The notes beneath the pieces were generated by a model. That model was given only the letters and a program-made list of their open reading frames with translations, was not told the DNA's origin and searched no databases. Below, piece by piece: positions 1-6,137 of a stretch of DNA of 6,137 nt (positions are counted from its first letter, which is position 1; every line of letters starts with the position of its first letter). The stretch covers positions 1 through 6,137 of the forward strand of contig CAMBYJ010000115.1 in the NCBI GenBank assembly GCA_945872015.1, read 5' to 3'. The position numbers were made by a program, and so were the translations under genes. Source of the DNA: Chitinophaga pinensis (lineage in GTDB: Bacteria > Bacteroidota > Bacteroidia > AKYH767-A > OLB10).

Positions 1-1
1 T

Positions 2-106
2 TTCTATTTGGACAAGTATAGTTTAAGTGTGAAGTGTTGTAGCGATTTCTCGAATTTTTATTTTGATTTATTGAAAAACGAGAAGGAATTAATATTGCTT
101 AAATAA
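2..106 (+). CDS. Possible C-terminal tail of a convergent gene, unrecognised
   Basis: The + strand is open from the window edge through 34 codons to a TAA at 104-106, ending in ...ELILLK. The other five frames through this stretch close early, and no ATG start is visible for a minus-strand gene here. If real, this gene converges on the ABC ATPase gene, with only 5 bp between the two stop codons. The peptide is rich in Leu, Lys, Ser and Phe and resembles no family I can name. In DNA this AT-rich, an open frame of 34 codons somewhere among six frames is not rare, so this could be chance. No rho-independent terminator is evident nearby. Confidence 0.3.
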   Translation, partial: FYLDKYSLSVKCCSDFSNFYFDLLKNEKELILLK

Positions 107-111
107 CAAGA

Positions 112-738
112 CTAGCTTTTTTTGAAGTCGCTAATATCAATAGTTGAATTGCAAAATTTTATTTCCTCCTCAATATTGTTAGAAGCAATAATAACAGTTT
201 TGTTGTTGATGTATTGCTGCATAAGATTATCATACCATTGAACGCCTTCTTTGTCTAAGTTCGATAAAGGTTCGTCAAGTAACAATAATGGAGCATCCGC
301 TAATATGGCTAAACCAACTTTTAGTCGTTGCTTCATTCCAGATGAAAAATACTTTATTGGCTTTTCAGCTTCTTTAGATAATCGTAGGCAGTCTAAAATT
401 TCAGCAGCTTGCATGCCTTTCATAAATGGCTTGAAGGGTGCAAATGTGTTTATTAATTCAGCAGGACTTAATTCTTCAGGGACTTCAATATAAGGTGATC
501 CGATGGAAAGGTGATTAAATATTTCATCTTTAGAAATCTCACCATTATTATTAAAATGATTGATTTCTCCCTTAGTTGGAGTAGTGTATCCTGATAAAAT
601 ACTTAGCAATGTCGATTTGCCAGAACCATTAAAGCCTACAATTGCTGTTTTACTGTTTTCAACGAAATCAAAAGAGATGTTTGAAAATATCCACTGACCT
701 TGATATTTCTTACCGATATCTGTACAGGTGATTTTCAT
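112..738 (-). CDS. Small ABC transporter ATP-binding protein
   Basis: This is a single-domain ABC ATPase of 208 residues that should power a transporter from the inner face of the cytoplasmic membrane. Its substrate cannot be told from the sequence. The Walker A motif GFNGSGKST lies at residues 35-43, the signature FSSGMKQ at 131-137, the Walker B LLLLDEP at 151-157 and the D-loop SNLD at 159-162. Two usual residues are missing: the H-loop His is replaced by Asn (ASNN, 185-188), and the region where the Q-loop Gln belongs reads SIGSPYIEVPEE (78-89) without Gln. The signature is SSGMK rather than LSGGQ, as in several CcmA-like exporters. No permease gene is visible. The start codon lies 4 bp after the lpxA stop, so it is probably co-transcribed and translationally coupled with the lipid A genes. 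A role in envelope lipid or polysaccharide export is conceivable but only by context. The ABC family assignment is firm; the function is open. Confidence 0.9.
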   Translation of the reverse strand: MKITCTDIGKKYQGQWIFSNISFDFVENSKTAIVGFNGSGKSTLLSILSGYTTPTKGEINHFNNNGEISKDEIFNHLSIGSPYIEVPEELSPAELINTFAPFKPFMKGMQAAEILDCLRLSKEAEKPIKYFSSGMKQRLKVGLAILADAPLLLLDEPLSNLDKEGVQWYDNLMQQYINNKTVIIASNNIEEEIKFCNSTIDISDFKKS

Positions 739-742
739 TCAA

Positions 743-1528
743 TTATTCGTTGCTGCTGGATAAACCTTTAATGATTCCTTTGTCGCTTTCTTTTATGAAA
801 TTAATAATCTCTTTAATAATCTCTGAATTATTATTTTCTTCTACGATTGCAATTGCATTGGATACAGAATGTCCTCTTAGAAAAAGCACACGATAAAATT
901 CTTGTATGTCGTTGATGTCATTATCACTGTATCCTCTTCTCTTTAATCCAACGCTATTAATTCCTGCATACGAAAGTGGCTCTCTAGCAGCTTTAACATA
1001 AGGCGGCACATTTTTTCGAACTCCCGTTTGTCCTGCAATAAAACTATGTTTGCCAATTCTTATAAATTGCGAAACACCAACATAACCTTCTAGTATCGCC
1101 CAATCATCAATAGTAACATGACCAGCTAAATTTACTGAGTTGGCTAGAATTACATTATTTCCTACAATACAATCATGTGCAACATGTACATAGGCCATCA
1201 ACAAACAATTATTTCCTACTTCAGTCCTGCCTAGCGCCTCAGTACCACGATTAATAGTAACACATTCTCTAATGGTTGTATTATTACCAATAATGGTTAA
1301 CGTTTTTTCTCCTTTGTATTTTAAGTCTTGAGGAACCGCCGAAACAACCGCTCCAGGAAAAATTTTGCAGTTGCTGCCTATTCTTGCGCCATCACAAATT
1401 GTAACATTTGGGCCAATCCAAGTATTGTCGCCAATTTCAACATCAGCTTCAATTGTAGTAAAAGAACTAACACTCACGTTAGCGCCTATACGAGCATCAG
1501 GATGTATGTTGGTCATCGGGAAAGTCAT
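743..1528 (-). CDS. lpxA: LpxA, acyl-ACP:UDP-GlcNAc O-acyltransferase
   Basis: LpxA is the cytoplasmic homotrimer that catalyses the first step of lipid A synthesis, moving a 3-hydroxyacyl chain from ACP to the 3-OH of UDP-GlcNAc. The 261-residue length is normal. Left-handed beta-helix hexapeptide repeats fill residues 8 to about 170, followed by the family block KAAREPLSYAGINSVGLKRRG (179-199, with conserved GLKRRG) and a helical C-terminus. The catalytic His is H118 in VHVAHDC, aligned with E. coli H125; H115 and H137 match H122 and H144. The position of E. coli H160 is Ser here (S153, in GVSQF). Gly166 aligns with the E. coli acyl-length ruler G173, which is compatible with a long acyl chain. 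The first Met is preferred because it puts IHP at residues 8-10, as in relatives; Met5 is an alternative. The start lies 2 bp after the lpxC-fabZ stop, and an A-rich stretch rather than a Shine-Dalgarno sequence precedes it. Confidence 0.97.
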   Translation of the reverse strand: MTFPMTNIHPDARIGANVSVSSFTTIEADVEIGDNTWIGPNVTICDGARIGSNCKIFPGAVVSAVPQDLKYKGEKTLTIIGNNTTIRECVTINRGTEALGRTEVGNNCLLMAYVHVAHDCIVGNNVILANSVNLAGHVTIDDWAILEGYVGVSQFIRIGKHSFIAGQTGVRKNVPPYVKAAREPLSYAGINSVGLKRRGYSDNDINDIQEFYRVLFLRGHSVSNAIAIVEENNNSEIIKEIINFIKESDKGIIKGLSSSNE

Positions 1529-1530
1529 AA

Positions 1531-2919
1531 TTAACTTTTCTTTACAATTTGAGCCATCATTTCTGCTTCCATCACTACTTTATCTCCTACAATTGCTTCT
1601 CCTTTCATATGACAAATTCCTCTTCTGATAGGCGTTATTAAACTCAAGTGGAATACCAATGTATCTCCTGGCATTACTTTTTGTTTGAAACGAGCTTCGT
1701 TGATTTTCATAAAATAGGTCCAGTAGTTTTCAGGATCAGGCACCGTGCTCAATACTAAAATACCACCTGTTTGTGCCATCGCCTCAATCATTAATACTCC
1801 AGGCATTACTGGGTTATTGGGGAAGTGGCCCTGGAAGAACCATTCATTCATAGTTACGTTTTTCACACCCACCACATGCGATTCTCCAAGTTCAATAATT
1901 TTATCTACCAACAAAAATGGATAACGATGCGGCAACATTGAAGCAACCTGGTTTACATCATAAATTGATGGCGCATTTAAATCATATTTTTTAACTGAAC
2001 CTTTTTTAGATTTTATAAGCGCCTTGATTTTTTTTGCCAGCTCAACATTTGCTGCATGTCCAGGACGAGCAGCTAAAATATGCCCTTGAATAGGCTGGCC
2101 AATCAACGCTAAGTCACCAATAATATCTAATAATTTATGACGTGCAGGTTCGTTTTGAAAATGAAGTGCAGTATTGTTTAAAAATCCTTTTTCTTTAACC
2201 TGTACATTAGGCTTATTTAAAAGCTTTGCTAAATCATCAAGTTTGTCTTGAGAAATTTCTCTATCAACTACAACTATTGCATTATTTAAATCGCCACCTT
2301 TAATTAAGTTGTGCTTTACAAGCATTTCTAATTCGTGAACAAATACGAATGTTCTGCACGGAGAAATGTTATCTTGAAATTCATCAATCTTATGAAGCTG
2401 TGCATGCTGAGTACCTAAAACCGGACTGTTATAATCAACCATTACAGTAATTCGGTAATCAGGGCTAGGAACAGCCAGCATTTCTACATTACGGCTGGGC
2501 TCTTCGTATGATAAGATATCTTCTAACACAAAAATATCTCTTGCTGCATCTTGAATTTCTATACCGGCTTCAAGTAATGCTTCAACAAACGGTTTTGAAC
2601 TGCCGTCCATAATTGGAACTTCTGGTCCGTCAACTTCAATTAAAACGTTATCAATTTGCAATCCTATCAATGCTGCCAAAACATGCTCAGTAGTACTTAT
2701 TTTGGCTCCATTCATTTGAAGAGTGGTTCCTCTTGCAGTATCAGCAACATTGTCTGCATCAACTTTTATCAGAGGTTGTCCGTCAAGGTCTAAACGTTTA
2801 AAAACAAACCAATGATTGGCTGATGCTGGATGAAAAGTTACAGTTGCAGAAACCCCTGTATGAAGTCCAACTCCCGAAACAGATATAGATTTTTTAATCG
2901 TAGCTTGCTGGGTTCTCAT
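1531..2919 (-). CDS. lpxC-fabZ: LpxC-FabZ fusion: deacetylase plus hydroxyacyl-ACP dehydratase
   Basis: This 462-residue protein joins two cytosolic enzymes. Residues 1 to about 305 are LpxC, the zinc UDP-3-O-acyl-GlcNAc deacetylase that commits the cell to lipid A. E78 and H79 (TTEH) give the catalytic Glu and first zinc ligand; H261 and D265 (ARHKLLD) are the other ligands; H288 (RPGHA) matches the catalytic His265 of E. coli. Residues from about 315 are FabZ, the 3-hydroxyacyl-ACP dehydratase of fatty acid synthesis: LPHRYPFLLVD at 329-339, catalytic H365 in FFQGHFP and E379 in MIEAMAQ. All key residues of both halves are present with no stop or frameshift between them. A short Lys-rich linker (about 303-312) joins them. 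The fusion is typical of Bacteroidota. The start codon overlaps the lpxD stop by 4 bp. An AAGGA lies 8 nt upstream, but inside lpxD codons, so it may be coincidence. Confidence 0.97.
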   Translation of the reverse strand: MRTQQATIKKSISVSGVGLHTGVSATVTFHPASANHWFVFKRLDLDGQPLIKVDADNVADTARGTTLQMNGAKISTTEHVLAALIGLQIDNVLIEVDGPEVPIMDGSSKPFVEALLEAGIEIQDAARDIFVLEDILSYEEPSRNVEMLAVPSPDYRITVMVDYNSPVLGTQHAQLHKIDEFQDNISPCRTFVFVHELEMLVKHNLIKGGDLNNAIVVVDREISQDKLDDLAKLLNKPNVQVKEKGFLNNTALHFQNEPARHKLLDIIGDLALIGQPIQGHILAARPGHAANVELAKKIKALIKSKKGSVKKYDLNAPSIYDVNQVASMLPHRYPFLLVDKIIELGESHVVGVKNVTMNEWFFQGHFPNNPVMPGVLMIEAMAQTGGILVLSTVPDPENYWTYFMKINEARFKQKVMPGDTLVFHLSLITPIRRGICHMKGEAIVGDKVVMEAEMMAQIVKKS

Positions 2920-3953
2920 GAATTATTTCCTTGTGAGGTAATTGATTTTTCGATTGTATTTATTTTTTTCTCTAAATCGGGTAGTCTTTTAAAAACTATA
3001 TAAGATCGTTTGTATTCGCCAATTCCGAAAGCAGGGCTTCCCTGAATTATTTCATTTTCTTTTGTTGATGCTCCAATTCCCGATTGAGCTGCTATTTTAG
3101 TTCCATCTGCAATGATAAGATGACCAGCAAATCCGACTTGCCCACCAATCATACAGTTTTTACCTATTTTGGTCGACCCAGCTATTCCTGTTTGGGCTGC
3201 AATAACGGTGTTTTCTCCAATCTCAACATTGTGGGCAACTTGAATAAGATTGTCGAGTTTTACTCCTTTACGAATTATCGTAGAGCCTAAAGTAGCTCTA
3301 TCAATTGTAGTGTTAGCTCCAACTTCTACATAGTCTTCAAGTATAACATTCCCGATTTGAGCAACCTTCTGATAGTTGTTTTCTGAATTAGGCGCAAAGC
3401 CAAACCCATCAGCACCGATAACAACTCCAGAATGCAGTGTCACATCATTGCCAATAATACAATCAGAGTAAATCTTTACACCTGGAAAAAGAGTCGTGTT
3501 ATCGCCAATAGTAGAATTATCCCCAACGTAGCAATTTGGATAAATTTTGGTGTTTTCTCCAATTCTTACATTCTTTCCTATATACGCAAATGAGCCAACA
3601 TAAATATTGTTGCCTAAAGTGGCAGAATCTTCAATGTGTGAATTAGGCTCAATGCCTGATTTGTTTCGTTGAATTGTGTTATAAACTTCAAGAAGCTTCG
3701 CAAAGCCTGCATAAGCATTTTCTACTCTGATTAAAGTTGGAATAATTGCGCTTTCTGGTTGAAAATCAGATCCAGCAATAAGAATAGAAGACTTAGTAGT
3801 GTAAGCGAAAGACGTATATGCTGGATTAGCTAAGAAAGTCAATGAGCCAGTAGTTCCCTCCTCAATTTTTGAAAGGCGAGATACTTTAACTTCCGGATCA
3901 CCTTCGATGGTACCGTTTAGTAATTCAGCAATTTGTTTGGCCGTAAATTCCAT
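2916..3953 (-). CDS. lpxD: LpxD, UDP-3-O-acylglucosamine N-acyltransferase
   Basis: LpxD adds the second 3-hydroxyacyl chain, from acyl-ACP to the free 2-amine made by LpxC, giving UDP-2,3-diacylglucosamine in the cytoplasm. The protein has 345 residues, close to the usual length. The N-terminal uridine-binding domain is recognisable at residues 1-98 (LTFLANPAY at 38-46). A long left-handed beta-helix of hexapeptide repeats runs from about 101 to 295, including GADGFGFAP (180-188) and TTIDRA (215-220). The catalytic His is H241 in QVAHNVEIG, aligned with E. coli H239. A charged C-terminal helix (RLPDLEKKINTIEK, 323-336) follows, as expected for this trimer. The first Met gives the normal N-terminus MEFTAKQIAELL. 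The stop codon overlaps the lpxC-fabZ start in an ATGA, pointing to coupled translation. A TAnnTTTG element lies 9 nt before the start, so lpxD is probably the first gene of the lipid A transcript. Confidence 0.97.
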   Translation of the reverse strand: MEFTAKQIAELLNGTIEGDPEVKVSRLSKIEEGTTGSLTFLANPAYTSFAYTTKSSILIAGSDFQPESAIIPTLIRVENAYAGFAKLLEVYNTIQRNKSGIEPNSHIEDSATLGNNIYVGSFAYIGKNVRIGENTKIYPNCYVGDNSTIGDNTTLFPGVKIYSDCIIGNDVTLHSGVVIGADGFGFAPNSENNYQKVAQIGNVILEDYVEVGANTTIDRATLGSTIIRKGVKLDNLIQVAHNVEIGENTVIAAQTGIAGSTKIGKNCMIGGQVGFAGHLIIADGTKIAAQSGIGASTKENEIIQGSPAFGIGEYKRSYIVFKRLPDLEKKINTIEKSITSQGNNS

Positions 3954-3962
3954 GTTGGGTCA

Positions 3963-3970
3963 CAAAGTTA
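3963..3970 (-). promoter_or_regulatory. Candidate -7 element for the lpxD operon
   Basis: On the minus strand this reads TAACTTTG, an exact match to the Bacteroidota primary sigma -7 consensus TAnnTTTG. It ends 9 nt before the lpxD ATG. With transcription starting a few bases downstream, the leader would be only about 3-6 nt. I find no good TTTG at the usual -33 distance. It lies in the 63 bp gap between the HD gene and lpxD, the only sizeable gap in the minus-strand run. Confidence 0.5.
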
Positions 3971-4016
3971 GCAATTTGAACATCATGTCGGACGTAAAAC
4001 GTTTCCATTTTGGTGA

Positions 4017-5252
4017 TTATCCTGCCAATTCTGGCATATAGCACAAGAAATACTTATTTACCGGAGTTGAGAGTATTGCAACATCCATTTTTTCATTATC
4101 ACCAAGCAAAGTCACACCTTGATTGTTGCGCATTAGTATTTTGATAGGCTCACCTAATGGGTTGTAATCGCTGTTGGATATCTTTCCTGAAAAAGCAAAG
4201 TAGTGATAGTCCTCTTTTTTGATTGCTCCAATTCTCGCGATTCTATCATCAAATTTAACTAAATCAAATGCAGTGAATTCATCACGTTGTAAGCTAATCT
4301 TATAGAGTTTTCTATTAATCATACCTTTACATAACATAGATAGCACAACATCGGAATGACTACACCATACTTTTAGTGTGCAGTATATATCATAATCATC
4401 TAGCTGACTATAAACATTAAGAAATTCTTCTTTGTTTTTTAGGTTGTCAGGGTTGATATCATTCTTTAAAAAATATTCTAAAGCCGGCGTTGTAAAAAGA
4501 TGTTCTCCATTTTGAACTAATTCCTTCGCGCGTTTTAAAATGTTTACCAGCATGTTTTCTGCAGATAAAACCGTCTTGTGTAGGTACACTTGCCAGTACA
4601 TTAGTCTTCGGGAAATAATGAACTTTTCAATTGAATAAAGCCCTTTTTCGTCAACCACCAATTCATCATTAAAAACATTAAGCATTTTAATAATTCGCTG
4701 CGATCCAATAGTTCCTTCCATAACTCCCGTATAAAAGCTATCTCTATTAAGGTAGTCTAATCGGTCCATGTCGAGTTGGCTCGAAACAAGTTGATGTAGA
4801 AATTTCTTTTTGTAGGTGTTTTTAAAAATTTCAATGGCAATAGTAAGTTGGCCGTTGAACTCCTTGTTAAGTTCCTCCATCATTAAAATAGATAGAGTTT
4901 CATGGCTAATTCCTGTTACTATAGAGTTTTCAAGAGCATGTGAAAATGGTCCATGTCCGATATCATGTAAAAGTATAGCAATGTGAGCACCCGTTTCTTC
5001 TTCTTTGGTTATTTCATGGCCTTTTGATTTAATCGACTCAATAGCTTCTGTCATTAAATGCAATGCGCCTAATGCGTGATGAAATCGAGTGTGCAATGCA
5101 CCTGGATAAACCATATGTGTTAGTCCCAACTGGCGAATTCTTCTTAAACGCTGAAACCAAGGATGCTCAATAATGTCAAATATTAAATCACTCGGAAGTG
5201 TAATAAACCCATAAACCGGGTCATTAAAAATTTTGTTTTTATTGATACTCAT
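4017..5252 (-). CDS. HD-domain phosphohydrolase, dNTPase-like
   Basis: This 411-residue protein belongs to the HD hydrolases related to SAMHD1 and bacterial dNTPases (COG1078-like), metal-dependent enzymes that typically hydrolyse nucleotide triphosphates in the cytoplasm. The N-terminus (NDPVYGFI, 10-17; PWFQRLRRIRQLG, 31-43) is characteristic. The four metal-site elements are visible: H59 in TRFHHALG, H96-D97 in LLHDIGHGPFSH, and D161 in SSQLDMDRLDYLNRDS, which follows the SAMHD1 pattern. Residues from about 230 to 411 form a less conserved C-terminal region that I cannot assign to a named domain. The start gives the family-like MSINKNKIFNDP. The gene is transcribed divergently from porX across 88 bp and lies 63 bp upstream of lpxD, so it may be transcribed alone or feed into the lpx operon. 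The exact substrate is unknown; dNTPs are the default guess, but other nucleotides are possible. Confidence 0.88.
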   Translation of the reverse strand: MSINKNKIFNDPVYGFITLPSDLIFDIIEHPWFQRLRRIRQLGLTHMVYPGALHTRFHHALGALHLMTEAIESIKSKGHEITKEEETGAHIAILLHDIGHGPFSHALENSIVTGISHETLSILMMEELNKEFNGQLTIAIEIFKNTYKKKFLHQLVSSQLDMDRLDYLNRDSFYTGVMEGTIGSQRIIKMLNVFNDELVVDEKGLYSIEKFIISRRLMYWQVYLHKTVLSAENMLVNILKRAKELVQNGEHLFTTPALEYFLKNDINPDNLKNKEEFLNVYSQLDDYDIYCTLKVWCSHSDVVLSMLCKGMINRKLYKISLQRDEFTAFDLVKFDDRIARIGAIKKEDYHYFAFSGKISNSDYNPLGEPIKILMRNNQGVTLLGDNEKMDVAILSTPVNKYFLCYMPELAG

Positions 5253-5285
5253 CTTTAATTACTTGAAAACTTGTGTAAGAAGAAG

Positions 5286-5293
5286 CAAATATC
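5286..5293 (-). promoter_or_regulatory. Weak candidate -7 element for the HD gene
   Basis: The minus strand reads GATATTTG, matching five of the six fixed bases of TAnnTTTG. It ends 33 nt before the HD gene ATG, implying a leader of roughly 28 nt. No clear -33 element is present. It is the best candidate in the divergent intergenic region on this strand, but the match could be chance in AT-rich DNA. Confidence 0.3.
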
Positions 5294-5318
5294 GTAATGT
5301 TTAGCATATTAAAGATTG

Positions 5319-5326
5319 TATTTTTG
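5319..5326 (+). promoter_or_regulatory. Candidate -7 element for porX
   Basis: The sequence TATTTTTG fits TAnnTTTG exactly and ends 14 nt before the porX ATG, implying a leader of about 10 nt. Around 19 nt upstream there is only a degenerate TGTTTAG in place of the -33 TTTG. Together with the candidate on the other strand, it would make the 88 bp gap at 5253-5340 a compact divergent promoter region. No Shine-Dalgarno sequence precedes porX. Confidence 0.5.
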
Positions 5327-5340
5327 CGTTATTGAAATCT

Positions 5341-6137
5341 ATGGATAAAATTAAAATACTCTGGGCTGACGATGAAATTGATTTATTGAGGCCTCATATC
5401 ATTTTTTTGAATGAAAAAGGATATCAAGTTGAAACAGCAAATAATGGCAACGACGCACTTGACTTGATAAGCAACACTAATTTTGATATTGTTTTTCTCG
5501 ATGAAAATATGCCAGGTTTGTCTGGTCTCGAAACACTTTTGCGAATTAAAAATATTAAGCCTGATGTGCCGGTTGTGATGATTACTAAAAACGAGGCTGA
5601 AGAAATTATGGAGGAGGCTATCGGAAGTAAAATCGCTGACTATTTAATAAAGCCTGTTAATCCAAATCAAATTTTATTATCTGTCAAAAAAAATCTTGAA
5701 CACCGCAGATTGATTAGTGAAAAAACAAATCAAAACTACCAGCAAGAATTTAGACAAATTGGAATGCGACTTTCTGATCGATTGAATTGGAATGAATGGG
5801 CGGAAGTTTATAAAAAAATTGTTTTTTGGGAGCTGGAATTGGAGAATAGTGCCGACAAAGGAATGTATGATATTTTGAAAATGCAAAAGGCAGAGGCGAA
5901 TTCTCAATTCGGTAAGTTTATCGAAAACAACTATATCGGTTGGCTGAAGGATAATGATTCTGCTCCTTTAATGTCACATCATTTATTAAGAAAAAAACTT
6001 TTCCCAGTTGTAGATGATTCTGATGAGCCTGTCTTTTTCATTCTTATCGATAATTTGAGATATGATCAATGGAAGGTAATTCAGCCTTTGCTTGCTGATT
6101 ATTTTACTGTCCTTGAAGATGAAACTTTTTGCAGTAT
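5341..6137 (+). CDS. porX: PorX-type response regulator with PglZ domain, 3' end cut off
   Basis: This is the first 265 codons of a two-domain protein that runs off the window edge; relatives have about 510-520 residues. The N-terminus MDKIKILWADDEIDLL begins a CheY-like receiver with acidic pocket D10-D11, phosphoacceptor D54 (FLDENMPG), T82 and K104 (LIKPV). A helical linker follows (about 120-220). From about residue 229 the PglZ domain of the alkaline phosphatase superfamily begins, with FFILIDNLRYDQW (232-244) carrying the expected metal ligand D237. In relatives the nucleophilic Thr sits near residue 271, just beyond the edge, so an intact active site cannot be confirmed. PorX acts with the sensor PorY and the sigma factor SigP to control type IX secretion genes in Porphyromonas, and the PglZ domain has been reported to cleave oligonucleotides. 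The sensor is not in the window. The start has good spacing to a -7 element. Confidence 0.93.
   Translation, partial: MDKIKILWADDEIDLLRPHIIFLNEKGYQVETANNGNDALDLISNTNFDIVFLDENMPGLSGLETLLRIKNIKPDVPVVMITKNEAEEIMEEAIGSKIADYLIKPVNPNQILLSVKKNLEHRRLISEKTNQNYQQEFRQIGMRLSDRLNWNEWAEVYKKIVFWELELENSADKGMYDILKMQKAEANSQFGKFIENNYIGWLKDNDSAPLMSHHLLRKKLFPVVDDSDEPVFFILIDNLRYDQWKVIQPLLADYFTVLEDETFCS

Noticed and set aside
107..123. Run of seven T at 117-123 after the possible left-edge gene, as a terminator
   Set aside because: No stem longer than about 3 bp precedes it, and the run encodes the final Lys residues of the ABC protein on the other strand.
251..493. Open frame of 80 codons on the + strand
   Set aside because: It lies wholly inside the ABC ATPase gene on the opposite strand and its translation resembles no protein; the ABC motifs are unmistakable.
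1328..1628. Two overlapping + strand open frames (1328-1534 and 1365-1628)
   Set aside because: Both are antisense to lpxA and the end of lpxC-fabZ. Their repeating Ser/Ile/Asn character reflects the hexapeptide repeats on the other strand.
3084..3290. Open frame of 68 codons on the + strand
   Set aside because: It is antisense to the beta-helix part of lpxD and has no recognisable features.
743..3953. Apparent short periodic repeats in the DNA of lpxA and lpxD
   Set aside because: The 18-base rhythm comes from hexapeptide protein repeats forming a beta-helix and is not a DNA repeat or CRISPR array.
5677..5907. Minus-strand open frame of 76 codons
   Set aside because: It is antisense to the linker region of porX, whose receiver and PglZ motifs flank it in one continuous frame.

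Overview
The window is AT-rich and reads as a chromosomal core region of a Bacteroidota bacterium. Three things point there: a fused LpxC-FabZ protein, a PorX-type response regulator/PglZ protein (a regulator of type IX secretion), and promoter-like -7 elements of the Bacteroidota form TAnnTTTG with almost no Shine-Dalgarno sequences. In the Flavobacteriia I recall, lpxA is followed by efp. Here it is followed by a small ABC ATPase, so a Cytophagia-, Sphingobacteriia- or Chitinophagia-like lineage seems more likely; this is a weak inference from memory of gene order.

Layout. Bases 1-106 hold an open frame on the + strand that may be the tail of a convergent gene; nothing in it is recognisable. 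Bases 112-5252 are a run of minus-strand genes, read right to left: an HD-domain phosphohydrolase (4017-5252), lpxD (2916-3953), lpxC-fabZ (1531-2919), lpxA (743-1528) and a stand-alone ABC ATPase (112-738). The last four are packed tightly (4 bp overlap, then 2 bp and 4 bp gaps) and probably form one transcript starting from a -7 element just before lpxD. An 88 bp divergent intergenic region (5253-5340) separates the HD gene from porX, which runs rightwards and is cut by the window edge after 265 codons.

How the genes work together. LpxA, LpxC and LpxD carry out three of the early steps of lipid A synthesis: O-acylation of UDP-GlcNAc, deacetylation, and N-acylation. FabZ, fused to LpxC, dehydrates 3-hydroxyacyl-ACP and so competes for the acyl donor that LpxA and LpxD use. 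PorX regulates type IX secretion, and in characterised species many T9SS cargo proteins are anchored to a form of LPS, so the neighbourhood joins outer-membrane lipid synthesis with a regulator of surface protein export. The HD protein looks like a dNTPase-type nucleotide phosphohydrolase, and the PglZ domain of PorX has been reported to cleave oligonucleotides; a link between these two divergent genes is possible but speculative.

I see no mobile element, CRISPR array, tRNA, rRNA or obvious transferred segment, and no convincing novel system. The points most worth checking are the missing Q-loop and H-loop residues in the ABC ATPase, the Ser at an expected His in LpxA, the very short implied leader of lpxD, and the HD/PorX pairing.
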